Shown: positions 44,983 to 55,587, counted from the first letter of the stretch. The stretch: 64,000 bases of DNA from Zoogloeaceae bacterium (GCA_024235635.1 JACKMA010000009.1:186001-250000); one strand, 5' to 3'. The notes: generated by a model from the letters alone, not told the origin. A program made the numbers and translations.

Positions 44983-45453
44983 ATGTTGAAATCGCTGCAC
45001 CTCGACCCCCAGAAATGTACTGGCTGCCTGCAATGCGAAATGGCCTGCTCGTACGAGAAGACCGGAGTCGTCAATCCCGCCAAGTCGCGCATCAAGATCT
45101 TCAACTTCGAGGCCGAAGGCCGCAAGGTACCCTACACCTGTACCCAGTGCGCGGAAGCCTGGTGCATGGCTGCCTGCCCGGTCGAGGCCATCAAGCTTGA
45201 CAAGGGCACCGGTGCGAAAGTGGTGCTGGAAGATACCTGCGTCGGATGCAAGGTGTGCACGATCGCCTGTCCGTTCGGCACCGTGAACTACATGGCCGAC
45301 GTCGGCAAGGTCCAGAAATGCGACCTGTGCGGCGGCGACCCGGCCTGCGCCAAGGCCTGTCCGACCGGCGCGATCACGTACATCGACTCCGACTGGACCG
45401 GACTCGACAAGATGCGCGCGTGGGCCGAGAAGGCCAATTCGGCGGCCCTGTAA
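44983..45453 (+). CDS. aorA: Aldehyde oxidoreductase electron-transfer subunit, polyferredoxin (AorA)
   Basis: A 156-residue Fe-S protein with four Cys clusters arranged like a four-[4Fe-4S] ferredoxin: CTGCLQCEMAC, CTQCAEAWCMAACP, CVGCKVCTIACP and CDLCGGDPACAKACP. In the AorABC enzymes of Aromatoleum this subunit carries electrons between the tungsten subunit and the flavin subunit. It is the first gene of the operon, downstream of a sigma-54 promoter, with GGAGGACC before the ATG. The stop is ten bases before the AorB start. Confidence 0.92.
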   Translation: MLKSLHLDPQKCTGCLQCEMACSYEKTGVVNPAKSRIKIFNFEAEGRKVPYTCTQCAEAWCMAACPVEAIKLDKGTGAKVVLEDTCVGCKVCTIACPFGTVNYMADVGKVQKCDLCGGDPACAKACPTGAITYIDSDWTGLDKMRAWAEKANSAAL

Positions 45454-45463
45454 GGAGAAGACC

Positions 45464-47311
45464 ATGGCATGGAACAGGAAAGTCCTGCGGGTGAACCTCA
45501 CCAACGGCACCTGCAACGCAGAACCCCTCAACATGGAGTGGGCCAACGACTATCTCGGCTCGCGCGGCCTCGGCACCAAGTACCTGTTTGAAGAAACCGA
45601 CGCCAAGGTCGATCCGCTGTCGCCGGACAACAAGATGATCATGGCCACCGGCCCGCTGACCGGCACGATGGCGTCCACCGGCGGCCGCTACACGGTGATC
45701 ACCAAGGGCCCCCTGACCGGCGCGATCGCCTGCTCGAACTCCGGCGGCTATTTCGGCGCAGAGCTGAAGTTCGCCGGCTGGGACATGATCATCTTCGAGG
45801 GCAAGTCGCCCAAGCCGGTCTATCTCTACCTCGAGAACGACAAGGCCGAACTGCGCGACGCCGGCCATCTGTGGGGCAAGACCTGCTGGGAAACCGAGGA
45901 GTTGATCAAGGAAACCCATCAGGATCCGCAGCTCCGCGTCTGCTCGATCGGCCGTTCGGGCGAGAATCAGGTGCTGTTCGCGTGCATCGTAAACGATCTG
46001 CACCGGGCCGCTGGCCGCTCCGGCGTAGGTGCCGTGATGGGCTCGAAAAACCTCAAGGCGGTGGCGATCCGCGGCACCAAGGGGGTTTCCGGCGTCAAGG
46101 ATTTCGCGGCCTTCATGAAGGCCAGTGACGCCGCCAAGAAGGTACTCAAGGAAAACGCCGTCACCGGCCAGGGCCTGCCCACCTACGGCACCCAGGTGCT
46201 GATGAACGTGATCAACGAAGTCGGTGCGCTGCCGACCCGCAACCACCGCGACGTCCAGTTCGAAGACGCTTCGAAGATCTCGGCCGAGGCCATGCACGAA
46301 GTGCGCGAAAGCGACGGCAAGAAGCATCTGGTGACCAACGCCGCCTGCTTCGGCTGCACGATCGCCTGCGGTCGCATCTCGAAGATCGACCAGAACCACT
46401 TCACCGTGGTGAACAGCCCGAAGTACTGGGGCGCTTCGGGTGGCCTCGAGTACGAAGCAGCCTGGGCCCTCGGTGCCGCCAACGGCGTCGGCGACCTCGA
46501 GGCACTGCAATACGCCAACATGCTGTGCAACGAGGACGGCTACGATCCGATCACCTTCGGCGCAACCGTCGGCGCGGTGATGGAACTCTACGAGATGGGT
46601 GTGCTGACCAAGGAGCAGATCGGCATCGAGGCGCCGTTCGGCTCGGCCAAGGCGCTGGCCTTCCTGGCCGAGAAGGTCTCCAGCGGCGAGGGTTTCGGCA
46701 AGGAAGTCGGTCTCGGCTCCAAGCGCCTGTGCGAGAAGTACGGCCACCCCGAACTGTCGATGAGCGTCAAGGGCCAGGAATTCCCCGCCTACGACGGACG
46801 CGGCATCCAGGGCATCGGCCTGAACTACGCCACCTCCAATCGCGGCGCCTGCCACGTGCGCGGCTATACCGTCGCCTCCGAAGTGCTCGGCATCCCGGTC
46901 AAGACCGAGCCGACCGCCACCGAAGGCAAGCCCGAACTGGTCAAGGCCTTCCAGGACGCCACCACGATCTTCGATTCCGCCGGCATCTGCCTGTTCACGT
47001 CGTTCGCCTGGACCCTGGCCGACGTGCAGCCGCAGCTCGAGGCGGCGTGCGAAGGCGACTGGTCGATGGAGAAGCTGAACCTGGTCGGCGAACGGATCTG
47101 GAACCTCGAGCGCCAGTACAACCTGGCCGCCGGCTTCACCCGCAAGGATGACGACCTGCCGCCGCGCCTGAAGAAGGAAGCCGCTAAGACCGGGCCGGCC
47201 AAGGGCGTCGTCAGCCACGTCGAAGAGATGCTGCCGGAGTACTACAAGGTCCGCGGCTGGGACAGCGAGGGCGTTCCGACCGGAGAGACCAAGACCCGCC
47301 TGGGCATCTGA
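45464..47311 (+). CDS. aorB: Tungsten aldehyde:ferredoxin oxidoreductase catalytic subunit (AorB)
   Basis: A 615-residue enzyme of the AOR family. The N-terminal cofactor-binding domain has the family phrases EYLGSRGLG-like DYLGSRGLGTKY and TGPLTGTMASTGGRYTV. The [4Fe-4S] ligands are Cys295, Cys298 and Cys302 (CFGCTIAC) plus Cys509 (GICLFT), the same spacing as in the Pyrococcus enzyme. The enzyme carries a bis-tungstopterin and oxidises aldehydes to carboxylates; it can also reduce acids in the reverse direction. With AorA and AorC it forms the NAD-linked bacterial type. A strong terminator follows, before aorC. Confidence 0.95.
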   Translation: MAWNRKVLRVNLTNGTCNAEPLNMEWANDYLGSRGLGTKYLFEETDAKVDPLSPDNKMIMATGPLTGTMASTGGRYTVITKGPLTGAIACSNSGGYFGAELKFAGWDMIIFEGKSPKPVYLYLENDKAELRDAGHLWGKTCWETEELIKETHQDPQLRVCSIGRSGENQVLFACIVNDLHRAAGRSGVGAVMGSKNLKAVAIRGTKGVSGVKDFAAFMKASDAAKKVLKENAVTGQGLPTYGTQVLMNVINEVGALPTRNHRDVQFEDASKISAEAMHEVRESDGKKHLVTNAACFGCTIACGRISKIDQNHFTVVNSPKYWGASGGLEYEAAWALGAANGVGDLEALQYANMLCNEDGYDPITFGATVGAVMELYEMGVLTKEQIGIEAPFGSAKALAFLAEKVSSGEGFGKEVGLGSKRLCEKYGHPELSMSVKGQEFPAYDGRGIQGIGLNYATSNRGACHVRGYTVASEVLGIPVKTEPTATEGKPELVKAFQDATTIFDSAGICLFTSFAWTLADVQPQLEAACEGDWSMEKLNLVGERIWNLERQYNLAAGFTRKDDDLPPRLKKEAAKTGPAKGVVSHVEEMLPEYYKVRGWDSEGVPTGETKTRLGI

Positions 47312-47338
47312 GGCGGCCGGGCAGACCCGTCGTGACAG

Positions 47339-47375
47339 CGCCGGGGTCGCGGGCAGCCGCGCCCCGGCGTTTTTT
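47339..47375 (+). terminator. Intrinsic terminator between aorB and aorC
   Basis: The eight-pair stem CGCCGGGG (47339-47346) / CCCCGGCG (47362-47369) has a 15-base loop containing a further GCGGGC/GCCGC pairing and is followed directly by six T residues (47370-47375). It starts 28 bases after the aorB stop. It would reduce transcription into aorC, setting the relative subunit levels. Confidence 0.85.
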
Positions 47376-47428
47376 CCGGATCAATCCGCCCCGGGCTCGC
47401 GGCGAGCCCATGACTCGAGGATGGAACA

Positions 47429-48769
47429 ATGAAACACCTGATTCTGGGCAATGGCCCGACCGGCGTGGTTGCGGCCGAGACCCTGCGCGGCGTCGCGCCG
47501 AACGACGAGATCGTGATGGTCGGCAGCGAACCCGAGCCGCCGTATTCGCGTATGGCGATACCCTATCTGCTCGAAGGCAACATCGATGAGCGCGGCACCT
47601 ACCTGCGCAAGACCGACAGCCACTTCGGCGATCTTTCAATCCGCCAGAAGAGCGGTCGTGCGACCGCCCTGGATACGGCCAACCGACGCGTCACCTTCGA
47701 CGACGGCAGCGTCGAGACCTACGACCGACTGCTGATCGCCACCGGTTCCCACCCGGTGCGCCCGCCGATCCCGGGCGTCGATCTGCCGCAGGTGCAGACC
47801 TGCTGGACGCTCGAGGACGCCCGCGGCATCGCCAAGCTGGCGGCCCCGGGCGCGCGGGTGCTGCAGCTCGGTGCCGGCTTCATCGGCTGCATCATCATGG
47901 AAGCACTGGCCAAGCGCGGCGTCGAACTGACCGTGGTCGAAATGGGTGACCGCATGGTGCCGCGGATGATGACGCCGAAGGCCGGCGGCATGATCAAGCG
48001 CTGGGTCGAGGAGAAGGGAATCCGCGTCGTCACCGGCGCCGGTGTGCAGCGCATCGATCCGGCCGGGGCCAACAGCGCCGGCGGCATCGGCGGCGTGATC
48101 CGTTCGGTGGTGCAGAGCGTGACCGGCAGCAAGCCGGCCGAAGCCGGCGCACTGACGGTCACGCTGTCCACAGGCGACAAGCTCGAATGCGATCTGGTGA
48201 TCGTAGCGGCCGGCGTGGCACCGAACGTCGACTTCCTGAAGGACACGACGATCGCGGTCAACAAGGGCGTCGTCGTCAACCTGGCGATGGAGACCGGCGT
48301 CGACGGCGTTTATGCCGCCGGCGACGTCACCGAGGCGCCCGATCTCTTGACCGGCGAGAACATCGTCTCGGCCATCCAGCCCAACGCCGCCGATCAGGGC
48401 CGCATCGCAGCGTTGGGCATGGCCGGGCGCAAGGTCACCTTGCCCGGCGTATTGCCGATCAACGTGCTCGACACGCTGGGTCTGATCTCGGTGTCGTTCG
48501 GCCAATGGTGGGGTGAAACGCCCGAAAACGACGGCAGCGGCGTCGAACTGGCCGACGAGGGCCTGTGGCGATACCTCAGCCTGCAGTTCCAGGGCGACGT
48601 GCTGATCGGCGCGACCGCGATCGGACGGACCGACCAGGTCGGCGTGCTGCGCGGCCTGATCCAGAACCGGACGCCACTGGGTAAATGGAAGGACGTCCTG
48701 ATGGACAACCCGACCCGCTTTGTGGACGCCTACATCGCCACCAGTCAGCCGATTTCGATCGCCGCCTGA
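47429..48769 (+). CDS. aorC: FAD-dependent NAD(H)-binding subunit of aldehyde oxidoreductase (AorC)
   Basis: A 446-residue pyridine-nucleotide disulfide oxidoreductase-like flavoprotein. The N-terminal FAD motif is LILGNGPTGVVAAETL, the NAD motif is LQLGAGFIGCIIMEAL, and the second FAD contact is GVYAAGDVTEAPDLL. There is no redox-active disulfide. It resembles the NADH-binding subunit of AorABC and would pass electrons from AorA to NAD. GAGGATGGAACA precedes the ATG. The gene lies after the internal terminator. Confidence 0.9.
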   Translation: MKHLILGNGPTGVVAAETLRGVAPNDEIVMVGSEPEPPYSRMAIPYLLEGNIDERGTYLRKTDSHFGDLSIRQKSGRATALDTANRRVTFDDGSVETYDRLLIATGSHPVRPPIPGVDLPQVQTCWTLEDARGIAKLAAPGARVLQLGAGFIGCIIMEALAKRGVELTVVEMGDRMVPRMMTPKAGGMIKRWVEEKGIRVVTGAGVQRIDPAGANSAGGIGGVIRSVVQSVTGSKPAEAGALTVTLSTGDKLECDLVIVAAGVAPNVDFLKDTTIAVNKGVVVNLAMETGVDGVYAAGDVTEAPDLLTGENIVSAIQPNAADQGRIAALGMAGRKVTLPGVLPINVLDTLGLISVSFGQWWGETPENDGSGVELADEGLWRYLSLQFQGDVLIGATAIGRTDQVGVLRGLIQNRTPLGKWKDVLMDNPTRFVDAYIATSQPISIAA

Positions 48770-48864
48770 CCCGTCGCTCGCTGCCGCCCGGGCCGACATC
48801 GGGCGGCAGCGAACTCCCGAGCGCGCCTGCTGTCCCAACGGCGCCTCCACCATCGGAACTGCGC

Positions 48865-49116
48865 ATGAACATCACGCTCAAGCTGTTTGCGACCCTCACC
48901 GACTATCTGCCCGCCGGCGCCAAGGGCAACATCGCGCAGTTGCAGCTGACCGACGATGCCCGGCTCGGCGACCTGCTGGACGAACTGAAGCTGCCCCAAA
49001 AACTGGTGCACCTGGTGCTGGTCAACGGCGCTTACGTCGCACCGGATGCGCGCACCGAGCACCGGCTGGTCGAGGGCGACACGCTGGCGATCTGGCCACC
49101 GGTAGCCGGCGGCTGA
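48865..49116 (+). CDS. MoaD/ThiS-family sulfur carrier
   Basis: An 83-residue ubiquitin-fold protein ending in the functional Gly-Gly (WPPVAGG). The N-terminal MNITLKLFATLTDYLP and the internal VLVNGAYVA are typical of MoaD-like proteins. It should be adenylated and thiocarboxylated at its C-terminus, presumably by the MoeB-like protein encoded at 42916, to deliver sulfur to the dithiolene of the tungsten pterin. It lies in the aor operon, 95 bases after aorC. This is the position of the accessory gene aorD in related organisms, as far as I recall. Confidence 0.9.
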   Translation: MNITLKLFATLTDYLPAGAKGNIAQLQLTDDARLGDLLDELKLPQKLVHLVLVNGAYVAPDARTEHRLVEGDTLAIWPPVAGG

Positions 49117-49122
49117 AAGCGG

Positions 49123-49410
49123 GTGCCAGCTACCGAGTTCGAGCGCGATGTCTCGGCCACGCTCGACGAACTCGCCGCATGGATCGCGAAGGCCTACCCC
49201 GACGCCGAGCGCCGCGGCGCGGGTGACCATCTGATCGCCGATCGTGGCGCTGTGCTGGAACTCGTCGCGACGCCCGGCCCGGAACGGCGCATCGCGCTTC
49301 TACGCCTGCCGACGCTCCGGATTCGCTACCGCTTCACGGCGGGCGGCGCCGAAGCGTGCGCCGCCCTGCTCCACCGGCTCGATCTCTTCATGCACCGCGG
49401 CGGCGGCTGA
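49123..49410 (+). CDS. Small unrecognised protein at the end of the aor operon
   Basis: A 95-residue protein starting with GTG six bases after the MoaD-like stop. It has alternating strands and helices: an N-terminal amphipathic helix (FERDVSATLDELAAWIAKAY), a central LELVATPGPERRIALLRLP, and an Ala-rich C-terminal helix ending in LFMHRGGG. There are no Cys residues, signal peptide or membrane segment. I recognise no family. The tight spacing indicates cotranscription with the AOR genes, so an accessory role (for example in cofactor insertion) is possible but unproven. Confidence 0.7.
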   Translation: MPATEFERDVSATLDELAAWIAKAYPDAERRGAGDHLIADRGAVLELVATPGPERRIALLRLPTLRIRYRFTAGGAEACAALLHRLDLFMHRGGG

Positions 49411-49913
49411 ACACCGCGGCCCGCCTCACGAGGGCCACCGACACCGCCCCGCGCCAAAGGCATCGGGCCGTCCTCGTATTCGTCCCAGGCACTGCGAACC
49501 GACGTCCACGTCACGACGACCGAAGGCCGCTGCGCGAGCGGTCGAAATGGCAGTCTTCGTTGGCGGCGGTACTCGAGCCGCTCGGCCCGGCGATTCATCG
49601 GCCATCCGGCACCGGCGTCAAGATGGCTGGACCGTACGTCGGACTCGGACCGGCAATGGCCACCAGCACGGCCTACCCAAGGTCCAGCTAGCGCGCTTCG
49701 AGCTCGACCGACGACGGCCCACTCGGGCAGGCCCAATGGTCCGATGCGCCCGGCATCGCTGCCGGCGCAGCACCCCTGCGAGGCAGCGCCAGCACGGACC
49801 GGCAGCAGGACGGTGACCCGGGTTACAGATCCCGCCCGCCCATCGCGGCATATTCCGGTCATCGCCGGCCGACATCCGCCGGCGGCAGATTTTCGACACC
49901 CCGGAGAATGACC
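49411..49913. other. Intergenic region without a supported gene
   Basis: About 500 bases between the last aor gene and an outer-membrane protein gene. Several frames are open but their translations are Arg/Pro/Ser-rich, lack ribosome sites and look like noise. I see no hairpin followed by a T-tract and no clear promoter. Confidence 0.6.
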
Positions 49914-50471
49914 GTGAACTTCCGCAATCTTCTGACGGCCGCCGCCGGCGCGCTGTTGCTATCCACCGCCGTGAGCGCCCAGGCAGAAGGCTGGCGCTTC
50001 GCGCCCGTGTTCACCGACACCGATTTCAGGCTCGAGCCGACCCTCGCGCTCACGCTCGGAGCAGTCCGTCCCAACGACGGCGACGACGACTCGCTGGGCG
50101 CATTCGGCCTCGAGGCCAACTTCAATTGCGGTTTGCTGCAATCCCCCGACAATCGCATCCGCAGTCACCTCGCGATAAGCCGCATCGATGACGACGGGGT
50201 CGAAGTGACGACGCTCGAACTGTCGCCGCGCTACACGGTTCCGGTCAGCGCTGCGGTGTCGATCGGTGTCGGGCCGAGCCTCGCCCTGCTACAGGTCGAC
50301 GGCGGCAAACGCGACGAGGATCTGTTCGGCTACGGCGTGGCTGCCGGCCTCAACTATCGGGCCGGCAGCCTCTACGCCGGCGCCGACCTGCGCTATCAGG
50401 AAACGACCGAGGATCATCACGTGGACTTCGCCAACTGGGCCCTCACGGCGAAGATCGGTGTCAACTTCTGA
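49914..50471 (+). CDS. Small outer-membrane beta-barrel-like protein
   Basis: A 185-residue precursor. I favour the GTG at 49914 because GGAGA lies at the right distance; an in-frame ATG six bases earlier is too close to it. A signal peptide is cleaved near AQA-EG. The mature part consists of alternating hydrophobic/polar strands separated by Gly/Asp turns (LELSPRYTVPVSAAVSIGVG and YGVAAGLNYRAGSLYAGADL) and ends with a C-terminal Phe (IGVNF), the mark of an outer-membrane barrel. An eight-strand barrel of unknown function is likely. Confidence 0.7.
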   Translation: MNFRNLLTAAAGALLLSTAVSAQAEGWRFAPVFTDTDFRLEPTLALTLGAVRPNDGDDDSLGAFGLEANFNCGLLQSPDNRIRSHLAISRIDDDGVEVTTLELSPRYTVPVSAAVSIGVGPSLALLQVDGGKRDEDLFGYGVAAGLNYRAGSLYAGADLRYQETTEDHHVDFANWALTAKIGVNF

Positions 50472-50952
50472 TCGGCGGCAGTTCGAGCGCCATGCGGAAG
50501 TTGGTCAGCCGGCACTGCCCGCGCGTCACGCGCTGTTGGCGCAGTACGCGAAAGCCCGCCGCCTCGAACAGGGGGCGGGCGAGCAGACTGGCGTCGCATG
50601 CCAGGCGCCGCCAGCCGCAGGCGCGCGCCCGCACCAGGGCGCGAGCGACCAATGCCCGGCCGATTCCCTGCCGCGCGCGGCCCGGGTCGACAAACAGCAG
50701 ATCGACGAGGCCTGGCGCCCGCAGCGCGACGAAACCCGCAAGCTGCGAGTCCGTGTAGGCGACGATCACCTCGGCATCGGCCAGTCGTTTCCGCCAGCGC
50801 GCCGGATCCGGCAGCGTGGACAGCCAGGCATCGATCTGGTCGCCGTCGTAGCAGCTTCGTGCGGTTTCGGCGACCGCGCGCCGAAGCAGTTCGAGCAAGG
50901 CCTCGGGCGCATCGCCGCGCCAGCGCCGAAGACGTATCGATGGCCCACTCAC
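50461..50952 (-). CDS. GNAT-family N-acetyltransferase
   Basis: A 163-residue enzyme if translated from the GTG at 50952, which has GAGG seven bases upstream. A TTG twelve codons earlier would extend the frame without improving the fold. The acetyl-CoA-binding motif A is visible as GRARQGIGRALVARAL, preceded by VDLLFVDP. The C-terminal LFEAAGFRVLRQQ is the usual last strand-helix. The acceptor is unknown. Its end overlaps the convergent barrel-protein gene by 11 bases. Confidence 0.85.
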   Translation of the reverse strand: MSGPSIRLRRWRGDAPEALLELLRRAVAETARSCYDGDQIDAWLSTLPDPARWRKRLADAEVIVAYTDSQLAGFVALRAPGLVDLLFVDPGRARQGIGRALVARALVRARACGWRRLACDASLLARPLFEAAGFRVLRQQRVTRGQCRLTNFRMALELPPIRS

Positions 50953-51024
50953 CAGGCGCCTCGCGCACTCGGCACGCGACTGGGCCAAAATAGGGATGCC
51001 AGTCCCGCCACGGAGGATTTCACG

Positions 51025-51435
51025 ATGAAAAGCATGCTCCTTTCAGCCATCCTGATGACTTTGTCTGCCAGCAGCCTGGCCGAAATCGTCACGATCGAAG
51101 TCGAAGACCTCGACAAGCTCGTCTCGCGCGGGGTCCCGCTGGTCGATGTGCGGACTGCCGGCGAATGGCAGGAAACCGGGGTCGTGCCGGGCAGTCGGAC
51201 GCTGACCTATTTCGACGAACAGGGCCGTTCCGATCCCGAAGCCTGGATGCAGGGGTTCAAGGTGATTGCCGGTCCCGACGACGAGGTCGCGATCATCTGC
51301 CGCAGCGGCGCGCGAAGCCGGGCCGTGGCGGAGTTTCTCGACAAGGAGCGCCATTACAGCCGGGTCTATACGGTCGCCGGCGGCGTGATCGGATGGAAGG
51401 CGCTCGGGCATCCGACGGTTCCGCCTCAACCCTGA
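51025..51435 (+). CDS. Periplasmic rhodanese-like protein
   Basis: A 136-residue precursor with a signal peptide cleaved near SLA-EI (residue ~19) and a single rhodanese domain. The active-site loop CRSGARS is intact, and VPLVDVRTAGEWQETGVVPG is the conserved N-terminal strand. GGAGGAT precedes the start. Periplasmic single-domain rhodaneses probably transfer sulfane sulfur or maintain thiol balance; the partner is unknown. Confidence 0.9.
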   Translation: MKSMLLSAILMTLSASSLAEIVTIEVEDLDKLVSRGVPLVDVRTAGEWQETGVVPGSRTLTYFDEQGRSDPEAWMQGFKVIAGPDDEVAIICRSGARSRAVAEFLDKERHYSRVYTVAGGVIGWKALGHPTVPPQP

Positions 51436-51527
51436 CGCGAACTCACGGCGCGGGTCGCGCGCTCGCTGACGTCGGCACCGCCGAAGCCGGATAGAATATT
51501 GGATCGATATCGCTTGCGGGGCGCCGG

Positions 51528-51788
51528 ATGCTGTTTTTTCCCGAGTTGATCCAGGAACTGGAAGTCTTGTCGCGGTTCGATCCGGGCAATCACCAGCAGG
51601 GCATCAAGATTCACGGCAGCGCCGACCGCGAAGTCATCGAGGCGACCCGCCGGCTGTATCACAAGGGACTGATCAGCCAGGTGGACGGCGGCTATCTGAC
51701 CAGCCTCGGACTCGAAGTGGTGGATCACCTTCAGGCGACGCTGACGATTCTCTCGAGCGCCTGCCCCGCGCCAGCCGGACACGACTGA
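51528..51788 (+). CDS. TIGR02647-family small protein
   Basis: An 86-residue soluble protein closely resembling the TIGR02647 family of gamma- and betaproteobacteria: FPELIQELEVLSRFD, GIKIHGSAD and LYHKGLISQVDGGYLTSLG. The fold looks like a winged helix, so DNA binding has been suspected for the family, but no function is established. It is a single gene between the rhodanese and the AcoR-like regulator. Confidence 0.85.
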   Translation: MLFFPELIQELEVLSRFDPGNHQQGIKIHGSADREVIEATRRLYHKGLISQVDGGYLTSLGLEVVDHLQATLTILSSACPAPAGHD

Positions 51789-51824
51789 GGTCGGATCCGG
51801 CCGGGGCGATGGCAAAGCGGTCGA

Positions 51825-53873
<2,049 letters not shown>

Positions 53874-53952
53874 AGCTTTTGGCTCTCCTCACCGAGTTGG
53901 AATTTTTGTTGTTGTTATCGTTACTTACATTTGGGCATCAGACCCTAACACC

Positions 53953-54004
53953 TGTTCCACATTGGAGCAATCCTGCACCGCAGCGGCTGCTCCACTTATA
54001 GGCA
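53953..54004 (+). promoter_or_regulatory. Putative upstream activating sequences for pedF
   Basis: The dyad TGTTCC-ACATT-GGAGCA lies at 53953-53969, and a second, weaker copy TGCTCC-ACTTA-TAGGCA at 53988-54004. They lie about 110-160 bases upstream of the pedF sigma-54 promoter and about 80-130 bases upstream of the divergent regulator's start. The same dyad precedes aorA. They are likely binding sites of the AcoR-like regulator. Confidence 0.62.
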
Positions 54005-54113
54005 AGGCCCATGCCACGTCACGCGGCGCAGCACCCCGTCGAATGCCGCCGAAGCCGCGCGAAACGCGGCATGGTGCGCGGCTCGGCATCATCGGCCGGT
54101 CGTTGCGGCACCG

Positions 54114-54129
54114 TGGCATAGCCCTTGCA
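54114..54129 (+). promoter_or_regulatory. Sigma-54 (-24/-12) promoter of pedF
   Basis: TGGCATAGCCCTTGCA has GG at 54115-54116 and GC at 54127-54128 with ten bases between them, fitting the TGGCAC-N5-TTGCA consensus with a single mismatch. It predicts a start near 54140 and a leader of about 50 bases before pedF. Confidence 0.82.
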
Positions 54130-54190
54130 CTTGGGTTGCTGCACGCAAGCAACACCCCGACAGCCGACCAACCAATGCAAGGAACTATTC

Positions 54191-54625
54191 ATGGCCACTA
54201 CTCAAAAGCCCCGCCGCGCGCTGCGACGCGCCATTGCCATTGCTGCCTTCGGAATCGCCGGTAGCGCGTTCGCTCACGGCGACGTGACACCGCAGGCAGT
54301 GGACGTCACCAGCCTCAAGCCGCTCGGCGATGAATGGCTCGAGAGCAACCCCTATCGCAGCGACGCGGAAGCGATCCGGATCGGGACCTCGGCCTTCAAC
54401 CAGAACTGCGCACGCTGTCATGGCATCGGCGCGGTATCCGGCGGCATCGCACCGGACCTGCGCTACCTGCCGGTCGAAGACGAAGGCGACGAGATCTTCA
54501 TCATGCGCATCCGCAACGGCGCCACTCGTAACGGACGCGTGTACATGCCCCCGTTCGAGGGTATCCTCCAGCAGGAAGCGATGTGGGCCATCCGGGCCTA
54601 TCTGGAGACGGTGCATGTGGAATAG
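54191..54625 (+). CDS. pedF: Cytochrome c550, PedF type
   Basis: A 144-residue precursor with a signal peptide cleaved near AFA-HG (residue ~29). One heme motif, CARCH, lies near residue 77, and a distal Met is present in GRVYMPPFEGIL. The sequence, including HGDVTPQAVDV after the signal, resembles PedF/ExaB-type cytochrome c550, the electron acceptor of PQQ-dependent ethanol dehydrogenases. It is transcribed from a sigma-54 promoter. Its stop overlaps the start of the MxaJ-like gene by 11 bases. The dehydrogenase gene is not in this window. Confidence 0.9.
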   Translation: MATTQKPRRALRRAIAIAAFGIAGSAFAHGDVTPQAVDVTSLKPLGDEWLESNPYRSDAEAIRIGTSAFNQNCARCHGIGAVSGGIAPDLRYLPVEDEGDEIFIMRIRNGATRNGRVYMPPFEGILQQEAMWAIRAYLETVHVE

Positions 54626-55463
54626 ACGCGGCGCTCTGCGCGGTCTTGCGACACTGGCGCTGGCGATCGCCAGCGCCAGTGTCGCGGCGCTCGCCGAGCC
54701 GGTGGAGACGATGACCCCCGGCCGGCTGCGGATAGCGGTATACGACGATTTCGCGCCCTATTCGGGCGACGGTTCGGGCATCGACGTGGCGCTCGGCCGG
54801 GAACTCGCGAAACGCCTGGGCCTCGAGCCCGAAGTGGTCGAGTACGTGGCCGACGAGGACATGAACGACGACCTCCGCAACATGGTCTGGAAAGGACATT
54901 ACCTCGGCACCCGTCCGGCCGACGTGATGCTGCATGTGCCGGTCGACCAGCGGCTAGCCGACCGCAACGAGCAGGTGCGGATCTTCGGCCCCTACCATCT
55001 CGAGAGCCTCGCCGTCATTCGCGACCCGAAACGCGTGCCACCGGTCGAAGGCTCTGCGGCGCGCGCCCTGGAGGTGTTCACGCGCGAGCGAATCGGCGTC
55101 GAGACCGCGACGCTGGCCGACGATTTCCTGTTGCAGGTATTGAACGGCCGACTGCGCGACAACGTGGTTCACTTCCGGAGCGTCGCCGATGCGGTCAAGG
55201 CGATGGAGGCCGGCGAGGTCGTCGCCGTCATGGCCACCCGCGCGGAGATCGAAGGGGCGGCCCGAGGCGCCGACCCGCGCTTCGTACTGACCAAGTTGAA
55301 GATGCCCGAACTGAGGATCCAGGGATGGCCCCTCGGCATGGCGGTCAAGGCGGACGCGACGGGGCTTGCCGACGCCCTGGCCCAGGCGATGATCGAGATC
55401 CAGCGTGACGGTACCCTGGCGCGGATCTTCAGCGACCACGGCGTGACCCTTCAGAAGCCGTGA
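54615..55463 (+). CDS. MxaJ-like periplasmic protein associated with quinoprotein dehydrogenase
   Basis: A 282-residue precursor with a signal peptide cleaved near ALA-EP. It has the type 2 periplasmic binding fold (bacterial extracellular solute-binding family 3): RLRIAVYDDFAPYSGDGSGI at the start of the mature protein, and ADVMLHVPVDQRLADRNEQV in the hinge region. MxaJ-type proteins are encoded with methanol and other quinoprotein dehydrogenases and are thought to help assemble them rather than to import a solute. It is cotranscribed with pedF and followed by a terminator. Confidence 0.88.
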   Translation: MWNRRGALRGLATLALAIASASVAALAEPVETMTPGRLRIAVYDDFAPYSGDGSGIDVALGRELAKRLGLEPEVVEYVADEDMNDDLRNMVWKGHYLGTRPADVMLHVPVDQRLADRNEQVRIFGPYHLESLAVIRDPKRVPPVEGSAARALEVFTRERIGVETATLADDFLLQVLNGRLRDNVVHFRSVADAVKAMEAGEVVAVMATRAEIEGAARGADPRFVLTKLKMPELRIQGWPLGMAVKADATGLADALAQAMIEIQRDGTLARIFSDHGVTLQKP

Positions 55464-55498
55464 TCCGCCACGGGGCGGATTCGGCCCCGACCTACCGA

Positions 55499-55537
55499 CT
55501 GCGCGCCGATAGCATCGAGAGGCGCGCAGTTTTTTTT
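55499..55537 (+). terminator. Intrinsic terminator after pedF and the MxaJ-like gene
   Basis: A perfect nine-pair stem CTGCGCGCC (55499-55507) / GGCGCGCAG (55521-55529) with a 13-base loop is followed at once by eight T residues (55530-55537). It lies 36 bases after the MxaJ-like stop. Confidence 0.93.
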
Positions 55538-55587
55538 GGCGATTGCCGGTCACAGGCTTATATAAGACATCAGACCATTCGCAGAAC

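Noticed and set aside
49326..49862. Long open frames on both strands between the aor operon and the barrel-protein gene
   Set aside because: Translations are Arg/Pro/Gly-rich without recognisable motifs, have no ribosome site and are expected in GC-rich DNA.
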